Source of the DNA: an uncultured Prevotella sp.
GTDB taxonomy: Bacteria; Bacteroidota; Bacteroidia; Bacteroidales; Bacteroidaceae
Reading direction: 5' to 3'
NCBI GenBank assembly: GCA_900769275.1
Contig: CAAGGA010000030.1
Location: forward strand, 1 to 25,214
DNA: 25,214 nt
A program made the position numbers and the translations under genes. The notes beneath the pieces were generated by a model. It saw nothing but the letters and a program-made list of their open reading frames with translations. It had not been told where the DNA came from and searched no databases. Positions 8,544 through 14,336 of this stretch are shown here, piece after piece; the first letter of the stretch is position 1; the number at the start of each line of letters is the position of its first letter.

Positions 8544-8566
8544 AGTACCACCTATTTTTAGTACCA
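8535..8566. repeat. Tandem pair of a 16-bp unit
   Basis: CCTATTTTTAGTACCA occurs twice back to back with no mismatch and is followed by CC and then divergence. The first copy includes the end of the preceding hairpin. It may be a slippage product at the terminator, or the trace of an insertion event. Confidence 0.8.
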
Positions 8567-8816
8567 CCACTTTTCAGCAGGAGCTCAGGATTAGTATTAA
8601 GGCAAATCTCTCATCCTTTAGAGTATATGGCTTTTAACGTGAATTCGATGAAATAATGACAGTTCTCTGATGCACTGGCTGATAATATTAACCTCTGTCT
8701 GAGGAGGCAGACGCTATCAAGTCGCTGTACCTAAAGTGGAATGCAAATGATTATTTTGTCCTATGTCCGACCTTTTTCTTCCTGCTTTGTAAAGCGTTGG
8801 AAATCAATATAATGCA

Positions 8817-8875
8817 AAAAGCGTTGATATTACCGTGTAAAAGCTAAACTTTTACACGGTAATATCAACGCTTTT
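8817..8875 (-). terminator. Perfect 27-bp hairpin, probable terminator of the small membrane-protein gene
   Basis: The arms 8817-8843 and 8849-8875 are perfectly complementary over 27 bp, with loop CTAAA; the inner part reads GATATTACCGTGTAAAAG. On the minus strand the stem ends in a T-run (CTTTTTG), as expected for a terminator of the gene ending at 8959. The stem is much longer than a terminator needs. A partial copy of the outer arm (AAAGCGTTGGAAATCAATAT) lies just upstream at about 8791-8810. Confidence 0.6.
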
Positions 8876-8883
8876 ATCATGTA

Positions 8884-8918
8884 ATATCTATGCTATTGCG
8901 CTGTAATAACATAGATAT
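8884..8918 (+). terminator. 9-bp hairpin followed by a T-run
   Basis: ATATCTATG (8884-8892) pairs with CATAGATAT (8910-8918) around a 17-nt loop, and a T-run follows at 8920-8925. It could terminate forward transcripts before they enter the opposing gene. The large loop makes it weaker than its neighbours. Confidence 0.4.
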
Positions 8919-8958
8919 ATTTTTTGTCCTATAACAGTTCGTTGAATTCACATACTTT

Positions 8959-9324
8959 TTATTGCTCCTCTTTATAATTCTTTACCTTCAGACAAGATAA
9001 TGTAAACCACACTACAGATGCAAGACAGAGGAGCGCATTGGCTGAAGTGAGGATGACTGCACCAAAAGCTATCTGTGCCTTTATGAGTAGTAGAGCTTTT
9101 GCTGGAGTAATCTCTTCTTCCAACTCTTGGCTGTAGAATGCCGCTATCTTATCTATCATTTTATTGCACATTGCCTTGCTTTGTCTATGCAGATTCTTAA
9201 CTTTACTGCTGATTTCTTTTGCATGGCTAATCATTTTCATTGTAATGTTCATGATATTTGCCACCATTTTTCCATTCTCAATAACAACACCGTTGTTCAT
9301 CTGCATTGTAATATTCTTCTTCAT
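8959..9324 (-). CDS. Small predicted membrane protein of unknown function
   Basis: I do not recognise a family. The 121-residue protein has a polar, Met- and Lys-rich N-terminal half (about 1-75, with repeated phrases NITMQM and NITMKM and a probable amphipathic or coiled helix SHAKEISSKVKNLHRQSKAM). A hydrophobic segment follows (about 78-112; LLLIKAQIAFGAVILTSANALLCLASVVWFTL), long enough for one long or two short membrane helices, and then a basic tail. A TAnnTTTG-type -7 box lies about 57 nt upstream on the minus strand (9381-9388) and a strong hairpin lies downstream, which together support a real transcription unit. It is AT-rich compared with the suf genes and points against them, splitting sufS from sufBCD. 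It may be an insertion of foreign origin. Forward frames covering the same bases have no such support. Confidence 0.6.
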   Translation of the reverse strand: MKKNITMQMNNGVVIENGKMVANIMNITMKMISHAKEISSKVKNLHRQSKAMCNKMIDKIAAFYSQELEEEITPAKALLLIKAQIAFGAVILTSANALLCLASVVWFTLSCLKVKNYKEEQ

Positions 9325-9380
9325 GATTTTTGGATTTATAGTTATTCTCCATTATTGCATACGATATTTCTATCTGGCTG

Positions 9381-9388
9381 CAAAGTTA
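9381..9388 (-). promoter_or_regulatory. Candidate -7 box for the small membrane-protein gene
   Basis: The plus-strand CAAAGTTA reads TAACTTTG on the minus strand, matching the Bacteroidetes -7 consensus TAnnTTTG. The expected TTTG about 20 bp upstream is absent; the nearest TTTG is 15 bp away (9404-9407). The site is therefore tentative. Confidence 0.4.
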
Positions 9389-9430
9389 ATATCTATGTGT
9401 GCACAAATGGTTCAATGCAATATTTTTGCA

Positions 9431-9463
9431 GTTAAAAATAGTTAAGCATTAACTTTATTTAAC
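9431..9463. promoter_or_regulatory. 33-bp dyad between divergent genes, candidate operator
   Basis: The centre is AGTTAA-GCA-TTAACT (9440-9454). Symmetry continues outward to GTTAA at 9431-9435 and TTAAC at 9459-9463, so two 15-base half-sites face each other. It lies upstream of both the sufS promoter and the candidate minus-strand promoter, where a shared regulator would bind. There is no T-run, so it does not look like a terminator. Confidence 0.4.
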
Positions 9464-9492
9464 CGAAATGTGCCTTTCTTGCCCCTTTATTA

Positions 9493-9516
9493 GCCTGAAA
9501 TATAGTTCGTTCAGGC
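9493..9516. promoter_or_regulatory. Inverted repeat just upstream of the sufS promoter
   Basis: GCCTGAA (9493-9499) and TTCAGGC (9510-9516) are a perfect 7-bp pair separated by 10 nt. They end 20 nt before the -33 box. The spacing, about 1.5 helical turns between half-site centres, is compatible with a dimeric regulator. A weak hairpin is the alternative. Confidence 0.35.
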
Positions 9517-9536
9517 ATAAGCGGATGCTTTTTTTA

Positions 9537-9567
9537 TTTGTTGTCTGCAAAAAAATCATTACCTTTG
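9537..9567 (+). promoter_or_regulatory. Promoter of sufS
   Basis: TTTG at 9537-9540 and TACCTTTG at 9560-9567, separated by 19 nt, match the Bacteroidetes primary-sigma consensus (TTTG, 19-21 bp, TAnnTTTG). Transcription should start near 9573, giving a leader of about 45 nt before the ATG at 9620. It gives sufS control independent of sufBCD. Confidence 0.8.
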
Positions 9568-9619
9568 CAAGTCAGATTGAATCAGACTGCAAAACAACTA
9601 CAAACCGCAAAACATACGT

Positions 9620-10840
9620 ATGTTACACTACGATATAAATAAGGTAAGGGCTGATTTTCCCATACTCTCCCGAGAGGTTTATGGCAGGCCGCTTGTGTAT
9701 CTTGACAATGGAGCTACGACGCAGAAGCCTCTTTGCGTGCTTGATGCGATGCGTGAGGAATACCTGAACGTCAACGCCAACGTACATCGGGGCGTGCACT
9801 ATCTCTCCCAGCAGGCTACAGACCTGCATGAGGCTGCACGTGAGAAAGTGCGTCAGTTCCTTAATGCAGGCAGTACGTCGGAGATAGTATTCACCCGTGG
9901 TACTACGGAAAGCATGAATCTCGTGGCAAGCTCTTTCTGTGATGCTTTCATGAGGGAGGGCGACGAGGTCATCGTTTCCGTAATGGAGCATCATTCCAAT
10001 ATCGTCCCTTGGCAGCTGCAGGCACAAAGGAAGGGCATCGTCCTGCGTGTCATACCCATGAGCGATGAGGGAGTCCTCGACCTTGAGGCATTCGATGCCC
10101 TAATCTCTGAGCGCACGCAGCTGGTCAGCGTGGCCCATGTGAGCAATGTTCTCGGCACTGTGAATCCTGTCAGGGAGATAGTGCGTCGTGCGCATCAGCA
10201 TGATATTCCCGTCCTTGTGGATGGTGCTCAGAGTGCGCCGCACCTTGCTGTTGACGTACGGAATATGGATTGCGATTTCTTTGCTTTTTCAGGGCATAAG
10301 ATGTATGGTCCTACGGGTATAGGCGTGCTTTATGGAAAAGAGAAATATCTCGATCGTATGCCGCCGTATCAGGGTGGGGGAGAGATGATAGGGACGGTGA
10401 CGTTTGAGAAGACCACTTACGCAGACCTGCCGTATAAGTTTGAGGCCGGCACGCCTGATTACGTGGCAACGCATGGTCTTGCACGTGCCATAGACTATAT
10501 GCTTGCTCTCGGCATGGACAACATCACTGCATACGAGCGTGAGCTGACCCAATATGCAATGGAAAGGATGCAGGCTGTTGAGGGTATGAAAATCTTCGGC
10601 AAGGCTCCCAACAAGGATGCGGTTATCAGTTTTCTTGTCGGTGACATCCATCATCTTGACATGGGAACGCTGCTCGACCGTCTCGGTATTGCGGTGCGCA
10701 CGGGGCATCATTGCGCTGAGCCGCTCATGCACCGTCTCGGAATACAGGGCACGGTGCGGGCGTCTTTCGCCCTTTATAATACCAAGGAGGAGGTGGACGC
10801 TCTCGTTGCCGGTATCGAGAGGGTAAGCCGAATGTTTTAA
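9620..10840 (+). CDS. sufS: Cysteine desulfurase SufS
   Basis: SufS is a PLP-dependent class V aminotransferase-fold enzyme that converts L-cysteine to L-alanine and holds the sulfur as a persulfide for SufBC2D, usually via SufE or SufU. The 406-residue length is typical of group II desulfurases. The PLP lysine is Lys227 in SGHKMYGPTG, and the persulfide cysteine is Cys365 in RTGHHCAEP. The N-terminal YLDNGATTQKP and the stretch NVHRGVHYLSQQAT are SufS family phrases. The gene has its own promoter and is followed 29 nt later by an RNA methyltransferase gene, so it is transcribed apart from sufBCD. No SufE or SufU gene is visible in the window. Confidence 0.96.
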   Translation: MLHYDINKVRADFPILSREVYGRPLVYLDNGATTQKPLCVLDAMREEYLNVNANVHRGVHYLSQQATDLHEAAREKVRQFLNAGSTSEIVFTRGTTESMNLVASSFCDAFMREGDEVIVSVMEHHSNIVPWQLQAQRKGIVLRVIPMSDEGVLDLEAFDALISERTQLVSVAHVSNVLGTVNPVREIVRRAHQHDIPVLVDGAQSAPHLAVDVRNMDCDFFAFSGHKMYGPTGIGVLYGKEKYLDRMPPYQGGGEMIGTVTFEKTTYADLPYKFEAGTPDYVATHGLARAIDYMLALGMDNITAYERELTQYAMERMQAVEGMKIFGKAPNKDAVISFLVGDIHHLDMGTLLDRLGIAVRTGHHCAEPLMHRLGIQGTVRASFALYNTKEEVDALVAGIERVSRMF

Positions 10841-10869
10841 GGGTGGTTCAGTCAAGGTAGAATTGAGAT

Positions 10870-11457
10870 ATGCAGAAACTGAGTGTTTTGGAAATGAATC
10901 GTCTCACGGTAGAGGAGTTTCAGAAGTCGGAGAAACTTCCTCTTGTCGTCGTGCTTGACGATGTGAGGTCATTGTATAATGTAGGTAGTGTATTCCGTAC
11001 GGGTGACGCTTTCCGGGTGGAGAGTATCTGCCTTTGCGGCATTACGGCTACTCCGCAACCGGTGGACGAGGCTCATGTCACTATGCCCGGGGCTTTGGAG
11101 CGTGCAAGGGAATGTACGCTGAAAGCGCAGCAGGAGATACACAAGACGGCTCTCGGAGCGGAGGACAGTGTCAGCTGGAAGTATTTCCATACCGCTCTTG
11201 ATGCCGTGCAATACCTGAGGGGACAGGGTTATGAGGTTCTTGCCGTGGAGCAGTGTCATGATTCTACCATGCTCAATGATTTCCATCCTGTCGCAGGGAA
11301 GAAATATGCCGTCGTACTCGGTAACGAGGTAAAGGGAGTGCATCAGGAGGTCATAGATGAATGCGACGGCTGTCTGGAGATTCCTCAGTATGGCACAAAG
11401 CATTCCCTCAATGTCTCAACGGCGGCCGGAATTATCATCTGGTCGTTTGTGGGTTAG
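10870..11457 (+). CDS. SpoU/TrmH-family RNA 2'-O-methyltransferase
   Basis: This is a predicted SAM-dependent ribose methyltransferase acting on tRNA or rRNA; the exact nucleotide cannot be told from sequence. The protein has 195 residues with the trefoil-knot SPOUT motifs: motif 1 DDVRSLYNVGSVFRTGDAF (29-47), motif 2 VVLGNEVKGV, motif 3 IPQYGTKHSLNVSTAAGI. Asn and Arg of motif 1 and Ser-Leu-Asn-Val of motif 3 are the usual catalytic and knot residues. Compared with the Bacteroidales relatives I recall, where GITATPP runs straight into HKTALGAEDSV, about 25 residues rich in charged residues (PVDEAHVTMPGALERAREC onward) seem to be inserted after GITATP. It probably shares the sufS transcript. 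Its TAG stop is also the first three bases of an octamer-arm repeat. Confidence 0.88.
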   Translation: MQKLSVLEMNRLTVEEFQKSEKLPLVVVLDDVRSLYNVGSVFRTGDAFRVESICLCGITATPQPVDEAHVTMPGALERARECTLKAQQEIHKTALGAEDSVSWKYFHTALDAVQYLRGQGYEVLAVEQCHDSTMLNDFHPVAGKKYAVVLGNEVKGVHQEVIDECDGCLEIPQYGTKHSLNVSTAAGIIIWSFVG

Positions 11458-11550
11458 TTGTTTGGTTGTTTAGTTGTTTAGTTGTTTAGTTGTTTAGTTG
11501 ATAGTCTTCGACTCCATTGCTAAGACAAACAACCAAACAACCAAACAACA
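11455..11550. repeat. Intergenic octamer-arm element, family A copy 2
   Basis: The left arm is six octamers starting on the methyltransferase stop codon: TAGTTGTT, TGGTTGTT, three of TAGTTGTT, then TAGTTGAT (11455-11502). The core AGTCTTCGACTCCATTGCTAAGAC (11503-11526) shares GACTCC-TTG-AAGACA spacing with the other family A cores. The right arm is AAACAACC, AAACAACC, AAACAACA (11527-11550). The arms are complementary in register, so an extended stem with the core as loop is possible. It abuts the tRNA-Asn terminator. Confidence 0.8.
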
Positions 11551-11554
11551 AAAA

Positions 11555-11580
11555 AAAGAGACACTCGAAAGTGTCTCTTT
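11555..11580 (-). terminator. Rho-independent terminator of tRNA-Asn
   Basis: AAAGAGACACT (11555-11565) and AGTGTCTCTTT (11570-11580) form a perfect 11-bp stem capped by a CGAA tetraloop. On the minus strand it is followed by a run of T (complement of the A-run ending at 11554). It lies 3 nt beyond the tRNA 3' end. Confidence 0.8.
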
Positions 11581-11583
11581 GTG

Positions 11584-11657
11584 CGCTCCAGGATGGGCTT
11601 GAACCAACGACCCCCTGATTAACAGTCAGGTGCTCTAACCAACTGAGCTACTGAAGC
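11584..11657 (-). tRNA. tRNA-Asn (GTT)
   Basis: Read on the minus strand, the gene is 74 nt. It has acceptor arms GCTTCAG/CTGGAGC (one G-T pair), D arm GCTC/GAGC, anticodon arm CCTGA-CTGTTAA-TCAGG with anticodon GTT, variable loop GGGTC, and T arm GTTGG-TTCAAGC-CCATC. CCA is not encoded. The T stem has one T-T mismatch (positions 50 and 64); all other stems pair fully. The promoter is at 11699-11730 and the terminator at 11555-11580. Confidence 0.95.
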
Positions 11658-11698
11658 AATCTCTTTATAAGATTACAACTCATTTCTGAATTGCGATG

Positions 11699-11730
11699 CA
11701 AAGGTACAACGTTTTTTTTATTCCTCCAAA
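11699..11730 (-). promoter_or_regulatory. Promoter of tRNA-Asn
   Basis: The plus-strand CAAAGGTA (11699-11706) is TACCTTTG on the minus strand, and CAAA (11727-11730) is TTTG, with a 20-nt spacer. The predicted transcript starts about 35 nt before the tRNA 5' end. Confidence 0.75.
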
Positions 11731-11807
11731 TATTTTTCCTTTTTTTTTGCTTTTTCTTCAAAAAAAGTGCAATTATGTCTCCTCTGCCTCATAAATACGC
11801 ATTTTTC

Positions 11808-11839
11808 TTTGGTTGTTTCAAAAGAATGTCGTAAGTTTG
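11808..11839 (+). promoter_or_regulatory. Promoter of the S41 protease operon
   Basis: TTTG at 11808-11811 and TAAGTTTG at 11832-11839 with a 20-nt spacer match the Bacteroidetes consensus. The start site near 11845 gives a leader of about 115 nt, which is almost entirely occupied by a heptamer-arm repeat element. Confidence 0.7.
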
Positions 11840-11851
11840 CAGGTCAGTATA

Positions 11852-11954
11852 TAGTTGTTGGTTGTAGGTTATGATAGTTTTGTTTCTTGAGGACTACTCC
11901 ATTGGAAAGACATTACTATCCAACAACCCACAACCAGGAACCCCAAACCACCCC
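11852..11954. repeat. Heptamer-arm element in the protease leader, family A copy 3
   Basis: The left arm is heptamers TAGTTGT, TGGTTGT, AGGTTAT (11852-11872). The core runs 11883-11920 and contains ACTCCATTGGAAAGACATT, shared at 18 of 19 positions with the reverse complement of copy 1. The right arm is heptamers CCAACAA, CCCACAA, CCAGGAA, CCCCAAA, CCACCCC (11920-11954). Unlike the other copies it does not follow a stop codon but lies in a 5' leader, ending 5 nt before the ATG, where it could cover the ribosome-binding region. Confidence 0.75.
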
Positions 11955-11959
11955 ACGTA

Positions 11960-13612
11960 ATGAAAAAACATCTCTTTGTCCTGATAGCCCTTGCGCTCTG
12001 TAATGCTGCCTTTCCGCAGAAGAACCATAATTATGACGTGGCACGCAACCTGTCGCTTTTCTCTGCCATATACAAGAACCTTGACATGATGTATGTTGAT
12101 ACGCTTGACGCCTCGCAGGTAGTCGGTACGGGCATACGGGCCATGCTGTCCTCCCTTGATCCATATACGGAATATTATGCTCCGGAGGATGTCAATACGT
12201 TGAAGACCATGATTACCGGCAAGTATGCGGGTATCGGGGCTTTGATACGATATAACTTGAAGACAGGCAACTCCTGCATCGATGAGCCTTATGAGGGTAT
12301 GCCGGCGCAGGAAGTGGGACTGAGGAAAGGTGACGAGATTCTCGCCATTGACGATTCCTCGATGGTCGGCAAGGATACCAAATACGTCTCCACACGTCTG
12401 AGGGGAGAGCCTGGCACTACTTTCAAACTCAGAATCTTCCGTCCTTCCACACAAAAGCGTATGACGGTGAAGGTAACGCGACGAGCCATACAGATGCCGG
12501 CAGTGCCTTACTACGGTATGGTGGGAGAGGGCGTAGGGTATATCTGCCTCGACCAGTTTACGGAGGACTGTTCCAGAGACGTGCGGCGGGCTTTCGTCGA
12601 GCTCCGCAGACAGGGAATGAAAGGTCTCCTCTTTGACCTTCGCAACAATGGGGGCGGCTCACTGCAGGAGGCGGTAAGGATAGTCAATATGTTCGTGCCG
12701 AGAGGTGTCACCATTGTCACGACGAAAGGTAAGATAAAGCGTGCCAACAACGAGTATGTCACTACGCAGGAACCTATTGATACGGTGATGCCGCTTGTCG
12801 TCCTTGTCAACAATACTTCCGCTTCGGCAAGCGAGATAACGGCAGGGGCATTGCAGGACTTGGACCGTGCTGTAATCTTCGGAACACGTACGTACGGAAA
12901 AGGACTTGTGCAGTTGCCTATGGACTTGCCGCACAAGGCGAGTATGAAACTCACTACAGCCAAATACTACATCCCGAGCGGACGGTGCATACAAGCCATC
13001 AACTACTCGCATTCAGGCAAGACGACAGCGTCCTACATTCCCGACTCCCTGACACACGTCTTCCATACGAAAGGAGGAAGGGAGGTGCGTGATGGCGGAG
13101 GAATAAAGCCCGACGTGATTCTCGAAGCAGATACGATGCCAAATATCGTCGCTTACCTTGTCAGCTCGGGGCTTGACTCTACGGAGGTGATGAATACGTG
13201 GGTTTTGGATTACATAGCGAAGCATCGGGAGATAGCCCCTGTCGATGAGTTTGACATCACGGACGAGGAGTACGAGGACTTCAAGAAGACCGTGTTGGCA
13301 TCTGGATTCAAATACGACCGTGAGACGGAGAAATATTATGACGACCTGGTGAAGATGGCAAAGTTCGAGGGGTATTATGATGATGCCGTCAGCGAGTTCG
13401 AGGCTCTGAAGAAGAAGTTGCGGCATGACCTCTCGCATGAACTGGACCGACATTCACAGAATATACGGCGTGCCCTCGCCTTGGAGATAATCCCCGAGTA
13501 CTATTACCAGAAAGGGACTTTGGCTTACCAGTTGCGCTTTGATAGACAGGTGCATAGGGCAAGGCAACTCATTCTCGACAGTGCGGAATATAATAAGGTG
13601 TTCGGACGGTAG
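11960..13612 (+). CDS. S41-family C-terminal processing peptidase (CTP/Prc-like)
   Basis: This is a predicted periplasmic serine protease that trims or degrades proteins from their C-termini. The 550-residue protein starts with a signal peptide (MKKHLFVLIALALCNAAFPQ). A helical N-terminal part follows, then a PDZ domain (about 85-165; GMPAQEVGLRKGDEILAIDD) for substrate tails, and the protease core. In NNTSASASEIT the nucleophile is Ser289, and Lys314 in TYGKG is the general base; the 25-residue spacing equals that of E. coli Prc (Ser452/Lys477). The long helical C-terminal extension (about 400-550) is common in Bacteroidetes members. It has its own promoter and a leader filled by a repeat element. 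rnhB follows 40 nt downstream, suggesting an operon. Confidence 0.95.
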   Translation: MKKHLFVLIALALCNAAFPQKNHNYDVARNLSLFSAIYKNLDMMYVDTLDASQVVGTGIRAMLSSLDPYTEYYAPEDVNTLKTMITGKYAGIGALIRYNLKTGNSCIDEPYEGMPAQEVGLRKGDEILAIDDSSMVGKDTKYVSTRLRGEPGTTFKLRIFRPSTQKRMTVKVTRRAIQMPAVPYYGMVGEGVGYICLDQFTEDCSRDVRRAFVELRRQGMKGLLFDLRNNGGGSLQEAVRIVNMFVPRGVTIVTTKGKIKRANNEYVTTQEPIDTVMPLVVLVNNTSASASEITAGALQDLDRAVIFGTRTYGKGLVQLPMDLPHKASMKLTTAKYYIPSGRCIQAINYSHSGKTTASYIPDSLTHVFHTKGGREVRDGGGIKPDVILEADTMPNIVAYLVSSGLDSTEVMNTWVLDYIAKHREIAPVDEFDITDEEYEDFKKTVLASGFKYDRETEKYYDDLVKMAKFEGYYDDAVSEFEALKKKLRHDLSHELDRHSQNIRRALALEIIPEYYYQKGTLAYQLRFDRQVHRARQLILDSAEYNKVFGR

Positions 13613-13652
13613 CCATGCTGTCGGTTTCTTGAATAAACGATACCGGAAATAT

Positions 13653-14336
13653 ATGCTCAGAAACAAATACTATGAGGGCTTGACAGAGGCGGGCTGTGAC
13701 GAGGCGGGGAGAGGTTGTCTTGCCGGGTCGGTCTTTGCAGCTGCGGTGATTTTGCCGGATGATTATGTCAACGAGATGCTCAATGACTCCAAGCATCTGT
13801 CGGAGAAGAGACGTTACCTCCTTCGAGAGCAGATAGAGCGTGATGCCCTCGCATGGGCACTGGGCATCGTGACGGCAGAGGAGATTGACCGCATCAACAT
13901 CCTTAATGCGTCAATCCTCGCCATGCACCGCGCCCTTGACCGTCTCGCCCTGCGTCCGGAGGCTGTCATCGTAGATGGCAACAGGTTCAGACCGTACGTG
14001 CCTTTTGCCACGTTGCGTAGCGATGGTGGCGTGACCCTTGGTGTATCATCGCATGATGTAGCCGGAATGTCCGCCCCCTTGCCCCACACTACGATAGTAA
14101 AGGGTGACGGAAAATACCTCTCGATAGCTGCCGCCTCTATTCTGGCAAAGACCTATCGTGATGACTACATGAAGCAGATAGACATGGAGTACCCTGCCTA
14201 TCAGTGGAAGAGGAACAAGGGTTATCCTACCAAGGCACACTATGAAGCCCTGCGTTCCCATGGTCCTTCACCATACCATCGCCTCACGTTTGCCGGGGTG
14301 AAGGAAAGACAGTTGTCCCTTGACTTTGAAGACTGA
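13653..14336 (+). CDS. rnhB: Ribonuclease HII
   Basis: RNase HII cuts RNA in RNA-DNA hybrids and removes single misincorporated ribonucleotides from DNA. I chose the ATG at 13653 because LTEAGCDEAGRG should lie near the N-terminus; the frame extends upstream into the protease gene but without family similarity. The resulting 227 residues have the DEAGRG motif with Asp16 and Glu17, Asp108 in VDGNRF and Asp152 in VKGDGKY, followed by SIAAASILAKTYRD. In E. coli the last two catalytic Asp residues are 18 apart (108 and 126); here they are 44 apart. The surplus is the stretch VPFATLRSDGGVTLG to about APLP, an in-frame insertion next to the active site. The stop overlaps the next start (TGATG), implying translational coupling. 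Confidence 0.94.
   Translation: MLRNKYYEGLTEAGCDEAGRGCLAGSVFAAAVILPDDYVNEMLNDSKHLSEKRRYLLREQIERDALAWALGIVTAEEIDRINILNASILAMHRALDRLALRPEAVIVDGNRFRPYVPFATLRSDGGVTLGVSSHDVAGMSAPLPHTTIVKGDGKYLSIAAASILAKTYRDDYMKQIDMEYPAYQWKRNKGYPTKAHYEALRSHGPSPYHRLTFAGVKERQLSLDFED

Larger units (their letters stand above)
8400..8958. other. 559-nt non-coding interval with hairpins between sufD and a convergent small gene
   Basis: I find no convincing gene here. The first 90 bases contain T/G-rich octamer-like runs (TAGTTTTT, CGTTTCGG) and a GGTTCT/AGAACC pair (8464-8469 and 8483-8488), possibly a decayed relative of the octamer-arm elements. Three hairpins follow (8496-8543, 8817-8875, 8884-8918). The middle part (8570-8816) is unstructured and has only short frames. 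Base composition is more AT-rich than the suf genes. The position between convergent genes explains the need for terminators. Confidence 0.6.

Noticed and set aside
8817..8875. Integron attC site
   Set aside because: The hairpin is perfectly symmetric, lacks the RYYYAAC/GTTRRRY core sites and extrahelical bases, and no integrase gene is visible.
9127..9445. Forward open frames of 93-102 codons across the small membrane-protein gene
   Set aside because: They are Ile/Phe-rich antisense readings without promoter or start context; the minus-strand frame has a promoter-like box and a terminator.
13539..13652. N-terminal extension of rnhB by 38 residues
   Set aside because: It overlaps the end of the S41 protease gene and the intergenic space, and RNase HII normally begins a few residues before the DEAGRG motif.
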